Assembly: GCF_014692505.1 (NCBI RefSeq)
Contig: NZ_JACNYK010000003.1
Span: 310,001-374,000 of the forward strand
Length of the DNA: 64,000 nt
DNA from: Sphingobacterium arenae
GTDB taxonomy: Bacteria; Bacteroidota; Bacteroidia; Sphingobacteriales; Sphingobacteriaceae
Direction: 5' to 3'
Position numbers and translations under genes: made by a program
The notes under the pieces: generated by a model
What the model saw: the letters and a program-made list of their open reading frames with translations, nothing else
The model's database searches: none
What the model was told of the DNA's origin: nothing
Shown here: in pieces, positions 54,032 to 61,525 of the stretch
Numbering within the stretch: the first letter of the stretch is position 1
Layout: each line of letters opens with the position of its first letter

Positions 54032-54101
54032 TCAAAAAATCCCGAAGCGGGGAGCTTCGGGATTTTAACTAACTAACCAATTATAAACCTAAATTATGAA
54101 A
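54032..54101 (-). ncRNA. Small RNA candidate D (paralogous family, downstream of the SusCD locus)
   Basis: On the minus strand it begins TTCATAATTTAGG, continues TTTATAATTGGTTAGTTAG, and ends in a perfect 12-bp terminator stem (54065-54054 with 54048-54037), loop TCCCC, then TTTTTT. It differs from candidate C by one compensatory pair in the stem (T-A to C-G). The expected -7 position reads TAATAATA, a poor match, so this copy may be weakly expressed or a decayed duplicate. Confidence 0.6.
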
Positions 54102-54440
54102 AGTATTATTACATAGTCAATCTCCATGCCTGAGGTATCTGTGGCAGCTTTGTTTTAACAATATTTTAACAGACTTACCGCATTTGTACGGTCGTATCTT
54201 CCGATATCGACATTCCTTTGACATATTATTTCCTATACATCGTTATGGGCTGTCAATATTACTTTTCATCACGACAAAATAGCAGAGGATGATATTTTTT
54301 GGCAGGATACTTCTACCTCCATATATAGTCGTAAGCCGATTGCCTGTTGTGCTCGAAACATCTATCCCGATATTTAATTTAGGGAATCCTTAGAATCATA
54401 AAAGAACGGATCTGACGGGAGCAGGAGAAGATAAATAAAA
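54102..54440. other. Gene-free stretch between the sigma gene and rpsU
   Basis: Apart from small RNA candidate D just before it, and the rpsU terminator just after it, I see no ORF of useful length, no repeat from elsewhere in the window and no clear promoter in this stretch. Confidence 0.6.
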
Positions 54441-54465
54441 AAGAGAGTCTATAATCAGACTCTCT
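54434..54465 (-). terminator. Intrinsic terminator of rpsU
   Basis: On the minus strand AGAGAGTCT/AGACTCTCT (54465-54457 with 54450-54442) is followed by TTTTTTATTT. It lies 15 bp after the rpsU stop. Confidence 0.85.
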
Positions 54466-54479
54466 CGCGCTTTATATCT

Positions 54480-54671
54480 TTATAACTTCTCCTGGTTAAG
54501 AGCTTGTTTATAAATAGCTTTTTTTCGTTGCATTCTCTTGGTTACAGATTTCTTTTCATAAGCCTGACGCGAACGCAATTCTTTTAACACTCCGGTTCTT
54601 TCAAATTTTCTTTTAAATCGTCTAAGAGCTCGGTCTAATGGTTCTCCTTCTTTAACATTAATTATGATCAT
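54480..54671 (-). CDS. rpsU: 30S ribosomal protein bS21
   Basis: A 63-residue basic protein with the bS21 consensus ([44 protein letters not shown]). It binds near the anti-Shine-Dalgarno end of 16S rRNA. It has the only strong SD sequence I noticed next to a gene in this window (AAAGGAGGT, 12 nt before ATG). In Flavobacteriia, bS21 is known to help hide the anti-SD, and rpsU with its SD is autoregulated by ribosomes that lack bS21. The same circuit is likely here. Confidence 0.96.
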   Translation of the reverse strand: MIIINVKEGEPLDRALRRFKRKFERTGVLKELRSRQAYEKKSVTKRMQRKKAIYKQALNQEKL

Positions 54672-54682
54672 ATTATTAATAT

Positions 54683-54691
54683 ACCTCCTTT
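54683..54691 (-). promoter_or_regulatory. Strong Shine-Dalgarno sequence of rpsU
   Basis: AAAGGAGGT on the minus strand is fully complementary to the 3' end of 16S rRNA. It stands out because other genes here have A-rich leaders without SD. It probably mediates rpsU autoregulation. Confidence 0.8.
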
Positions 54692-54882
54692 CTTTCCATT
54701 AAATCATAAGTTGAGAACTTACCATTTAAAAATTGAATTTGCAAATTGAATCGTTTAATGATTGTAAAGCCGCAGACATGTAGAAGTTCTTTCTTCTATA
54801 ACGGTCGAACGAAGTGAAAAGAGTACACCGCTATACATAAATTTCTTCGGCGTATGACAAGAATAATACGAATTTTAGCTTT

Positions 54883-55065
54883 CTATTCATTAAACTCCTT
54901 TGGATATTCAACTATTCCACCAACTCCAGCAAGCCCATTTTCGGTTAGTTCGATGGCCATACAATTCTCTTTTGGTACGTCAAAAGACAATTCAATTCCA
55001 AAAAAGTCAGCTTGTTTGTAACCAAATTTTGGATAATATTTTTCTTGTCTTATCGTTACTTTCAT
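54883..55065 (-). pseudogene. C-terminal fragment of a GNAT N-acetyltransferase
   Basis: The 60 visible residues (YYPKFGYKQADFFGIELSFD, VPKENCMAIELTENGLAGVG, VEYPKEFNE) match the C-terminal third of YhbS-like GNAT acetyltransferases, where the motif reads HPxYYxRFGFxxA and ends in YPxxF. The acetyl-CoA-binding N-terminal two thirds are absent, and an in-frame TAA lies 9 bases before the ATG. A different decayed frame lies directly upstream. The ORF is therefore a remnant, although a truncated product could still be translated. Confidence 0.7.
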
Positions 55066-55107
55066 TTGGTCTTAATTCTATAGTACATATTAGAAAATCT
55101 GGAAGTT

Positions 55108-55233
55108 CTAGCGCTCAGGATCGTATCCTTTTTCTTCCCCTTCGTAGTGTCTTAACCATTCCGGTTCATTCTCGACCAGTTTCGCTAAATTGTTCGAAAT
55201 TACCGATTTTATACCTGTGTTGTTTATAGCACC
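55108..55233 (-). pseudogene. Possible C-terminal remnant of an unidentified protein
   Basis: An open frame of 41 codons with gene-like composition (NNLAKLVENEPEWLRHYEGE, EKGYDPER) ends in TAG at 55108. It contains no ATG, GTG or TTG start and begins at an in-frame TGA. It lies between a terminator and the GNAT fragment, so it may be the tail of a deleted gene. I do not recognise the family. Confidence 0.35.
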
Positions 55234-55235
55234 TC

Positions 55236-55270
55236 AAATAAAAAGTCAAAGCCTGCATTTGCCGGCTTTG
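55236..55270 (-). terminator. Intrinsic terminator of the DoxX-like gene
   Basis: On the minus strand CAAAGCC/GGCTTTG (55270-55264 with 55253-55247) is followed by ACTTTTTATTT. It lies about 110 bp after the DoxX-like stop, with no gene in between. Confidence 0.7.
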
Positions 55271-55379
55271 ATAACGGAGATTTTGTATCTGAATATTATC
55301 TATTTGCGTTAAAAAATCGCAGAACGGATTGTCGATTTTGGACTGCCGAAAAGATCACCGGCTAGGATCGTCTGTCCAG

Positions 55380-55754
55380 TTATAAAATAAGTTTGAAATG
55401 TTTGTCGGTTGCTAAAAGTACGATCGCCGCCATACAACCAAATAGTGCGCTATAAAATTCATGATATTCTTTATGTGCAAAATGAACCATTAAAGCCCCC
55501 ACTGCGAAAAACAATAAATAGATAATAGCGATATTTTTGATAGGACGAAACCAAAGGCCCGCAATTAGCGCTGATAGTCCAATTAATTCACCGTAACCGA
55601 TAAATAGAGTCCAAGTTTTATTAAAACCAAAAGCCATCATTCCTTCCATCATCGCTTTCTTTTGAAAAACTTTAAACAGACTAGCATAGCCAAATAAATA
55701 GACAAAATAAGTATACGTTATCCAATGGATGATTGTTGTCAGTTTTATTTTCAT
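55380..55754 (-). CDS. DoxX-like integral membrane protein
   Basis: A 124-residue inner-membrane protein with four hydrophobic segments (about residues 8-26, 46-66, 72-92 and 98-117) and the DoxX-type opening YFVYLFGYASLFKVFQKKAMMEGMMAFGF. Small DoxX-like proteins are linked to redox and thiol stress but are poorly defined. It is divergent from an HxlR regulator with an 87-bp gap that holds a consensus promoter and a palindrome, so it is the likely target of that regulator. Confidence 0.85.
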   Translation of the reverse strand: MKIKLTTIIHWITYTYFVYLFGYASLFKVFQKKAMMEGMMAFGFNKTWTLFIGYGELIGLSALIAGLWFRPIKNIAIIYLLFFAVGALMVHFAHKEYHEFYSALFGCMAAIVLLATDKHFKLIL

Positions 55755-55770
55755 ATCAATTATTTTTCAA

Positions 55771-55801
55771 CAAAACTAACTGCTATATTAGCATGATGCA
55801 A
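55771..55801 (-). promoter_or_regulatory. Bacteroidota-type promoter of the DoxX-like gene
   Basis: On the minus strand TTG (55801-55799), exactly 20 bp, then TAGTTTTG (55778-55771), a full match to the consensus. It lies 16 bp before the ATG and directly next to the palindrome at 55802-55824. Confidence 0.75.
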
Positions 55802-55824
55802 GTACATACAAAATTGTATGGTAC
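55802..55824. promoter_or_regulatory. Candidate HxlR operator 1
   Basis: An inverted repeat with arms GTACATACAA and TTGTATGGTAC. Its right half plus two central bases, AATTGTATGGTAC, is identical (as reverse complement) to GTACCATACAATT in front of the second HxlR gene at 61526. It abuts the -33 element of the DoxX-like promoter, so binding would block it. Confidence 0.6.
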
Positions 55825-55841
55825 TAACAGAAATGTGAGAA

Positions 55842-56198
55842 ATGAGAAAGGAAACTTCAACAAATACATTCAATAAAGAGAAGATTGAATCTACATGCGG
55901 AATGGCTTATACCGTATCCGTATTAAGCGGTCGATGGAAATTAAGTATTCTTGGTTTTTTATTAGATGGAGGAACGTTAAGATACAACGAACTGAAAAGA
56001 AAAGCAGCTGGAATATCCGAACGAATGCTAATTGCCCAGCTAAAAGACTTGGAGGCTGATGGACTGATTGAGCGGAAAGCATACCCCGAGATTCCACCGA
56101 GAGTGGAATACAAACTTTCAAAAAAAGGAAAATCATTGGAAACGATATTAAATTTAATGTCGACGTGGGGTGAAGACAATAAAAGCACGCTCCCTTAA
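55842..56198 (+). CDS. HxlR-family winged-helix regulator 1
   Basis: A 118-residue regulator with the family pattern: a conserved Cys in CGMAYTVSVLSGRWKLSILGFLL, LRYNELKR, SERMLIAQLKDLEADGLIERK and the wing YPEIPPRVEYKLSKKGKSL. HxlR proteins often sense electrophiles or oxidants through the N-terminal Cys. It is divergent from the DoxX-like gene. It shares a promoter motif with the second HxlR gene at 61149. Confidence 0.9.
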   Translation: MRKETSTNTFNKEKIESTCGMAYTVSVLSGRWKLSILGFLLDGGTLRYNELKRKAAGISERMLIAQLKDLEADGLIERKAYPEIPPRVEYKLSKKGKSLETILNLMSTWGEDNKSTLP

Positions 56199-56297
56199 AT
56201 ACGAGCTGTGTGATAAGAGTGTTATATTGCTAACGCATGTATGTGTACCAATATATATCATTTAATAATATCATTGACCGCGTGATGAAAAGCGTCA

Positions 56298-57152
56298 CTA
56301 AAATAAGCCTATAAATGCATTCAGAACTGGAGAGGATAAATTATCCTTACGATAAACCAAAACGTTTTTGATCTTTCCAATTTCGGCGGGGAGAGGAAAT
56401 GTTTTAATTTTTCTGTCTTTATAAAAGGCGGAAATGATTTCTGACGGCAATAAGCTAAAACCTATACCAGATTCAATGAAATTGATAACTCCCTCCATAG
56501 AATTCATCACGGTTTTATTATAATTAGTAATGTTCTTATTGACGAGCCACGCTTCCAAGCGCGTACGGAAAAAACATCCCTGATCAAAAACGATTGCTCG
56601 TGGTCGCGGCTGCTTTAACAGCTCGTCGACATTGTTGAACCGTTCAGGCGCTACAATCACAATACGTTCTTCGTTGATCACAACCTTTTCCAATTCTTCG
56701 GCAAAAATGGGCATTGGGATAAACGCTGCGTCGAGTTTGAAATTTAGAACATCTTCTATTAGCTTATCGCGCATAGCGGAGGTAAAATCAATATCAATCA
56801 ATGGAAATTTTTCTGCGAGTTCATTTATTAGATCAGGACCCTTAAGTGCCATTGTTGTTTCTAAAAAACCTACTTTAAGCTGACCTTTAATTTTGTCGTC
56901 TTTTCCTACAGCGAATTTCGTGTTTTCAATGAGATTATTAATTTGCTTGCAACAAAGCAAAACTTTTTTCCCGGCTGAAGTAAGTTCAACTTTTCGAGAT
57001 GTACGAAGAAAAAGTGTAGCGCCAAACTCCTCTTCTAAATTTTTTATTCTCGCAGTTACATTTGACTGGACGGTATACATAGCTTCTGCTGCTTTCGTAA
57101 AGTTGCCGTGGAGGGCTACTGCCTCAAATAATTTTAAATCATTCGTGTTCAT
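56298..57152 (-). CDS. LysR-family transcriptional regulator
   Basis: A 284-residue LysR protein. The N-terminal helix-turn-helix is at about 4-60 (LKLFEAVALHGNFTKAAEAMYTVQSNVTARIKNLEEEFGATLFLR). A periplasmic-binding-like effector domain follows from about 90. It is divergent from an exported alpha/beta hydrolase gene with a 74-bp, very A/T-rich gap, the classic arrangement of a LysR regulator and its target. Confidence 0.92.
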   Translation of the reverse strand: MNTNDLKLFEAVALHGNFTKAAEAMYTVQSNVTARIKNLEEEFGATLFLRTSRKVELTSAGKKVLLCCKQINNLIENTKFAVGKDDKIKGQLKVGFLETTMALKGPDLINELAEKFPLIDIDFTSAMRDKLIEDVLNFKLDAAFIPMPIFAEELEKVVINEERIVIVAPERFNNVDELLKQPRPRAIVFDQGCFFRTRLEAWLVNKNITNYNKTVMNSMEGVINFIESGIGFSLLPSEIISAFYKDRKIKTFPLPAEIGKIKNVLVYRKDNLSSPVLNAFIGLF

Positions 57153-57201
57153 TAATCATAATTTATGATAGTTTAAATAATTTTATATTATTTATAATGA
57201 T

Positions 57202-57222
57202 CAAATATATGCTTTAAATTTG
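57202..57222. promoter_or_regulatory. Divergent -7 boxes for lysR and the hydrolase gene
   Basis: On the minus strand TATATTTG (57209-57202) faces lysR. On the plus strand TAAATTTG (57215-57222) ends 4 bases before the hydrolase ATG, which would give a leaderless message. Both match TAnnTTTG. The surrounding A/T-rich inverted repeats are possible LysR sites. Confidence 0.5.
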
Positions 57223-57226
57223 TATT

Positions 57227-58210
57227 ATGAAACAGATAAATTATAAATCATATACTGTCCTTATAACTTTTGTAGGGATCGTATTATTAAACTTCCCTAT
57301 TATGGCGCAATCGCAAAAACACACAATACCACGTACACTACGTTCATCAGAAACCATCTACTACCGTACAGTAAAGGCTAACGGACATAACATTTTCTAT
57401 CGCGAATCAGGATCTCAGAATGCTCCAGTTATTTTGTTGTTACACGGCTATCCAACCTCATCGCACATGTTCCGAAACCTTATACCAATTTTAAATAAAG
57501 AGTATCATGTGATTGCACCTGATCTTCTAGGTTTTGGTTATTCAGCTTCACCTGCAAGAGATGAATTTGAATATACCTTTGAAAATCTAACCGCAGTACT
57601 ACAAGCATTTATCGATGAGCTTAACCTCAAAAGATTTGCTGTATATGTATTCGATTACGGCGCTCCTACCGGTTACCGTTTGATGCTGAATAACCCCGAA
57701 AAAGTAACCGGTTTTATCTCACAAAACGGTAATGCTTACGTCGAGGGTTTGGGGCCAGCATGGAAAGAAGTTAAAAAGTATTGGGATAGTAACGCTATCG
57801 AGGATAGAAACGCGTTAAGAGGATTTGTTAAGGAAGAGGAGTTAAGGTTTCAATATTTTACAGGTGTTTCTGATTCTGAACGCATTGCACCCGAAACATA
57901 TACGCTAGACCAGTTTTTTCTTGATCGTCCAGAAGCCGACGAGAAGCAGCTCGATTTATTAAAAGATTATAAAAATAACGTATCCATGTATCCCCAATTT
58001 CAGGAATACTTTAGATCACAGCAACCCCAAGCGCTGATCGTATGGGGCAATAGAGATCCGTATTTTCTCCCGGCAGGCGCTGAAGCCTACCGTAAAGATA
58101 TTCCAGGAGCAATTGTTAAATTTTATGACACCGGTCATTTTGCCTTGGAAACCCACGTGAACGAAATCGGAGAAGACATTTTAAATTTTATGGAAACTCT
58201 GCCAAAATAA
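57227..58210 (+). CDS. Exported alpha/beta hydrolase (epoxide hydrolase/dehalogenase-like)
   Basis: A 327-residue protein with a signal peptide (residues 1-27, ending IMAQS) and the alpha/beta hydrolase fold. The oxyanion motif HGYPTSS is at about 75-81, the nucleophile elbow VFDYGAP at about 140-146 with Asp as nucleophile, and the catalytic His in DTGHFALETH near 305. Asp at the elbow is typical of epoxide hydrolases and haloalkane/haloacid dehalogenases rather than esterases. Export is uncommon for those enzymes. It is probably regulated by the divergent LysR protein. Confidence 0.85.
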   Translation: MKQINYKSYTVLITFVGIVLLNFPIMAQSQKHTIPRTLRSSETIYYRTVKANGHNIFYRESGSQNAPVILLLHGYPTSSHMFRNLIPILNKEYHVIAPDLLGFGYSASPARDEFEYTFENLTAVLQAFIDELNLKRFAVYVFDYGAPTGYRLMLNNPEKVTGFISQNGNAYVEGLGPAWKEVKKYWDSNAIEDRNALRGFVKEEELRFQYFTGVSDSERIAPETYTLDQFFLDRPEADEKQLDLLKDYKNNVSMYPQFQEYFRSQQPQALIVWGNRDPYFLPAGAEAYRKDIPGAIVKFYDTGHFALETHVNEIGEDILNFMETLPK

Positions 58211-58224
58211 GCTGGAAATATAGG

Positions 58225-58277
58225 AGTGGGCATAGCAATTAGAATTCTCCTAAATATAAAAAACTGCAATGCCCACT
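58225..58277. other. Long-arm inverted repeat between convergent genes
   Basis: AGTGGGCATAGCA (58225-58237) pairs with TGCAATGCCCACT (58265-58277), one mismatch, across a 27-nt A/T-rich loop. It lies between the hydrolase and the convergent nitroreductase. No U-tract follows, so it is not an obvious intrinsic terminator; it could protect 3' ends. Confidence 0.5.
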
Positions 58278-58322
58278 CTGCGTTATTGAGTTTTAGCTAT
58301 AAGGTACATATAGAGAGTGGAA

Positions 58323-58958
58323 TTACTTGTGTTCGATAACGAATTCATCTAAGGGAACACGCACTTTTTTCATCGGTGCAAGCCAATCTCGCCCCTTATC
58401 GGCGTATCCAATATATAGTAATGTTACACTCCGAAGTCCGTGTTCGCTCAAACCTAATACTTCATCCACGACAGTATTATCAAAGCCTTCTGCAGGGGTG
58501 CTGTCTATACGTAGCTCCGCAGCCTGTGCTAGTGCAAGGCCTAAGCCTATATAGCTTTGTCGCGCTGTATGCGCAAAATTTTCTTCTGCTTCCTGATTGA
58601 TGTATATATCCTTAAGTTGATTAGTATAACTGCTAAAACGACCTCGCGGAAGTTCTCGGTCGTCCGTAATGCGATTATACACCGTATCAATTCGCGCCGT
58701 CGTATAACGGTCCCATGCAGCAAAAACTAAAACATGAGAACAATCTCGCATGACCTCAGGATTTAACGCACCCTTAACCATTTGCTCTTTTAACGATTGA
58801 TCCTCCACTAATATGATACGAAATGGCTGAAGCCCGGATGATGTAGGAGCCATTCGAGCAGCCTCAATTATTTTAAAAATATTTTCGCGGCTGACTTTTT
58901 TTGTAGAATCGTACGCTTTGGCGGCATATCGCCATTCTAGATTTTCTAATAATGACAT
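58323..58958 (-). CDS. Nitroreductase-family FMN oxidoreductase
   Basis: A 211-residue FMN enzyme of the NfsB/NfnB type. It begins with LEWRYAAKAYDSTKKVS, then EAARMAPTSSGLQPFRIILV (FMN contact), AARQSYIGLGLALAQAAELRIDSTPAEGF and a final GYADKGRDW. It reduces nitro-aromatics or quinones with NAD(P)H. It lies alone, convergent with the hydrolase gene. Confidence 0.9.
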   Translation of the reverse strand: MSLLENLEWRYAAKAYDSTKKVSRENIFKIIEAARMAPTSSGLQPFRIILVEDQSLKEQMVKGALNPEVMRDCSHVLVFAAWDRYTTARIDTVYNRITDDRELPRGRFSSYTNQLKDIYINQEAEENFAHTARQSYIGLGLALAQAAELRIDSTPAEGFDNTVVDEVLGLSEHGLRSVTLLYIGYADKGRDWLAPMKKVRVPLDEFVIEHK

Positions 58959-59124
58959 AGTCGTAAATTTTTAATCTCTACGAAGATCATTATTTATTGT
59001 AGATAAGCTGCAAAAGGGAATAGTAACATCTAGGTAACTTAGTGACATTCCCCATCTCTTTTGAAGCTATGGCAGAATTTTCCATCTATGAAGATGGCAA
59101 ATTCCGTTTTTAGAAACATAGACT

Positions 59125-59889
59125 TTAGAATCCGAAGGCAAGTGCACCGCCGTCCACACTAAAATCTTGCCCCGTAATATAAGTTGCAGCCGGCGAAGCC
59201 AAGAAGCATGTCATTGCCGACAATTCTTCCGGACGACCGAAACGACGTAACGGCATTCTGTTTAATATTTTTGCTTTTCGGTCTGCGTCCATTACCTGTT
59301 GATTCATAAGAGACGGAAACCAACCCGGAGATATGGAATTTACGAGAATATTATCGTTACTCCATTCTACCGCTAAACCCCTTGTGATTCCAAGCACCGC
59401 GGATTTCGAAGATGAATATGGAACCACCTCGGAAAATCCAAGATATGAAGCCATGGAAGCAATATTTATAATCCTTCCTACATGGTCAGATTTTTTTAAA
59501 AAAGGGTAGGCCGCCTGCGAACACCAAAAAACACCATCCACATTTACATCGTGTATAGATTGCCATTGTTCTTCGCTAAGAACCTCTGCTCTTACGCGTT
59601 GCGTTATACCTGCATTATTTACCAGCACGTCTATTCCACCAGAAGCTCCAATATCGCCAAACTTGCGCCGTATTTCCGATAAAGAAGAAACGTCAAGACT
59701 ATCAAAAAAGATGTTTTCAGGTATTTGTGTATCTACTTCTATTTTTGGCATTCCCGTCCTGCTTAATGCAAAGACAGTCGCACCACAATGAGCCAATGCG
59801 ATTGCCTGATGTAGACCCAGACCACTGGAAGCACCTGTGATTACTACTCGAAGTCCTTTTAAAGAGTAAAATTTTTCAAGATAACTCAT
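59125..59889 (-). CDS. SDR-family dehydrogenase (gluconate 5-dehydrogenase/KduD-like)
   Basis: A 254-residue short-chain dehydrogenase. The cofactor motif TGASSGLG is at about 17-24, NNAG near 91, the catalytic Ser in IINIASMAS, YSSSK (about 158-162) and the C-terminal GQDFSVDGGALAFGF. It resembles enzymes oxidising 2-keto-3-deoxy-sugar acids or gluconate. It lies 13 bp downstream of an enolase-superfamily gene, so both probably act in one sugar-acid pathway. Confidence 0.88.
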   Translation of the reverse strand: MSYLEKFYSLKGLRVVITGASSGLGLHQAIALAHCGATVFALSRTGMPKIEVDTQIPENIFFDSLDVSSLSEIRRKFGDIGASGGIDVLVNNAGITQRVRAEVLSEEQWQSIHDVNVDGVFWCSQAAYPFLKKSDHVGRIINIASMASYLGFSEVVPYSSSKSAVLGITRGLAVEWSNDNILVNSISPGWFPSLMNQQVMDADRKAKILNRMPLRRFGRPEELSAMTCFLASPAATYITGQDFSVDGGALAFGF

Positions 59890-59902
59890 GTGTTTTCAAT
59901 TG

Positions 59903-60973
59903 CTACAATTCGTTTAAAAAGCTGTCTTTAAAAGAGAAGCCCCAACCTGGTCGGTTATGGGGAAGTGCCATTCCGTTTTCGATTTTCAGCGGATGGTCGA
60001 TTAGCGGATCTATCCAGTCAAATGATTCCGCACCCTTTCCGTTACTGATGGTGCACAATAACGGAACATCGTAGTCCTTATAATAATGTGGTAGTACCGG
60101 AATATGGTTACATTTCGCAAGTGCTGCACTATCACGCCAGGCATCTACACCACCTAGACGCAGGATATCGGGCTGCCATATATCTATAGCATGGAGTCTT
60201 ATAAGTTCCCGAAGAGACAACGTATTGTATTCGCGCTCGCCCATTGCGATTGATATCCCAGCTTGATTACGGAGCAATTGATATCCCTGGAAATCGTGGT
60301 GATCAATTGGTTCTTCGAACCAGTTAATGTCTAATTGTCGTGCGGCCCTTGCTAAGGATAGCGCCTCAGGTACGTTCATACCTTGGTTTGCATCCATCAT
60401 AATTGCTATATCATTTCCTACCGCTTCCCGAACATATCTCAACCGCTCTAGATCTTCCCTCCAGTCTGGTTTTCCCACTTTAATCTTTACGGCTTTAAAA
60501 CCTCGTTTTTTGTAATCGCTGACCTCGGCAATAAGTTCGTCCTTTGTGTAAGAACTCCATCCTCCGCTCCCATATATGGGGATACGAAGGGCCGATCCGC
60601 CCAAAACTTTCCAAATCGGCTGTTGCAAGGTTTTGCTCCACGCATCCCACATAGCGATGTTAAAGGCAGCTTGTGCCCATCTATTAACACCCTCTACCCC
60701 AAAATATTCATTTTGTGCGTTTACTCTCTCAAAAGAACCCACTGTATCGGATACATCTTCTCCGATCAGCATTTCACCAACATCTTTTAAAGCCCCAACA
60801 ATAGCCCCTGGACTATATTGGAAACTTAGAAGATAAGATTCTCCAATGATTGCTGAAACAGTCTCTATGCGCAACACGATGAAAGAAATTTCTGTCAATT
60901 TATGCGTAGCGTCGGCTATTGGTTTGTCTAAATCAACCTTTGCCTTGAAGATACTGTAATGTTTGATTTTCAT
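59903..60973 (-). CDS. Enolase-superfamily enzyme (mandelate racemase/muconate lactonizing group)
   Basis: A 356-residue enzyme. The Lys pair is in AVKIKVGKPDW (about residues 165-175), the metal ligands in MMDANQG (about 194), FEEPI (about 220) and GEREY (about 245), and a late His in VLPHYY (about 297). KxK marks the racemase/dehydratase/lactonizing group. With the SDR gene 13 bp downstream, a sugar-acid dehydratase is the best guess. A dipeptide epimerase or cycloisomerase cannot be excluded. Confidence 0.85.
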   Translation of the reverse strand: MKIKHYSIFKAKVDLDKPIADATHKLTEISFIVLRIETVSAIIGESYLLSFQYSPGAIVGALKDVGEMLIGEDVSDTVGSFERVNAQNEYFGVEGVNRWAQAAFNIAMWDAWSKTLQQPIWKVLGGSALRIPIYGSGGWSSYTKDELIAEVSDYKKRGFKAVKIKVGKPDWREDLERLRYVREAVGNDIAIMMDANQGMNVPEALSLARAARQLDINWFEEPIDHHDFQGYQLLRNQAGISIAMGEREYNTLSLRELIRLHAIDIWQPDILRLGGVDAWRDSAALAKCNHIPVLPHYYKDYDVPLLCTISNGKGAESFDWIDPLIDHPLKIENGMALPHNRPGWGFSFKDSFLNEL

Positions 60974-61148
60974 AATAGAAGAGTGCCTAAATAGCGAGCT
61001 AAGTTATATTATCCTTAATGGAGATCCATCCTGTAGTATCCTGATAGAAATTGGTCGCGCCCGTTAACAAAGAAAGCTTGCAAGTGGCTTCTAACCCATG
61101 TTTGTGTTTACGGGGTTAGGATCCGACAGACTGCCTATTTGATTCCAA

Positions 61149-61508
61149 TTAGAAAGCTATCAATTTATGTTTTTCACCCCACTCTTCGAGGCCCTTAATG
61201 ATTGGTTTGAGCTCATAGCCGATGGCTGTTAGCTCGTATTCAACTCGCGGAGGAACCTCTGCGTAAACCGTTCTTTTCACGATATGGCTAGCTTCGAGTT
61301 TGCGTAACTGCAACGTAAGCATACGTTCTGTTATATTAGGTAATAACTTCTTCAGTTCGCCGAAGCGAAGTTTGCCATGCAATAACCAAGAACAGATAAC
61401 CAAAGCCCATTGGCCACCGATTATGTTTGCAGCATATGCCTCCGCACACTCGTCTGCCAAAGCTTGTTTATTTGCATAATTGGTAGATGTTTCTTTGATT
61501 CCAGACAT
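61149..61508 (-). CDS. HxlR-family winged-helix regulator 2
   Basis: A 119-residue HxlR protein: Cys in DECAEAYAANIIGGQWALVICSWLL, LRFGELKKLLPNITERMLTLQLRKLEASHIVKRTVYAEVPPRVEYEL. It is divergent from a flavodoxin-fold reductase gene with a 99-bp gap. It is a paralogue of the regulator at 55842 in fold, wing motif (EVPPRVEYEL versus EIPPRVEYKL) and promoter motif. Confidence 0.9.
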   Translation of the reverse strand: MSGIKETSTNYANKQALADECAEAYAANIIGGQWALVICSWLLHGKLRFGELKKLLPNITERMLTLQLRKLEASHIVKRTVYAEVPPRVEYELTAIGYELKPIIKGLEEWGEKHKLIAF

Positions 61509-61525
61509 TACTTACATTTTTTATA

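Noticed and set aside
59073..59102. Hairpin GAATTTTCCATCT/AGATGGCAAATTC between the nitroreductase and SDR genes
   Set aside because: It has a T-run only on the plus strand, where no gene ends nearby; too little to assign a function.
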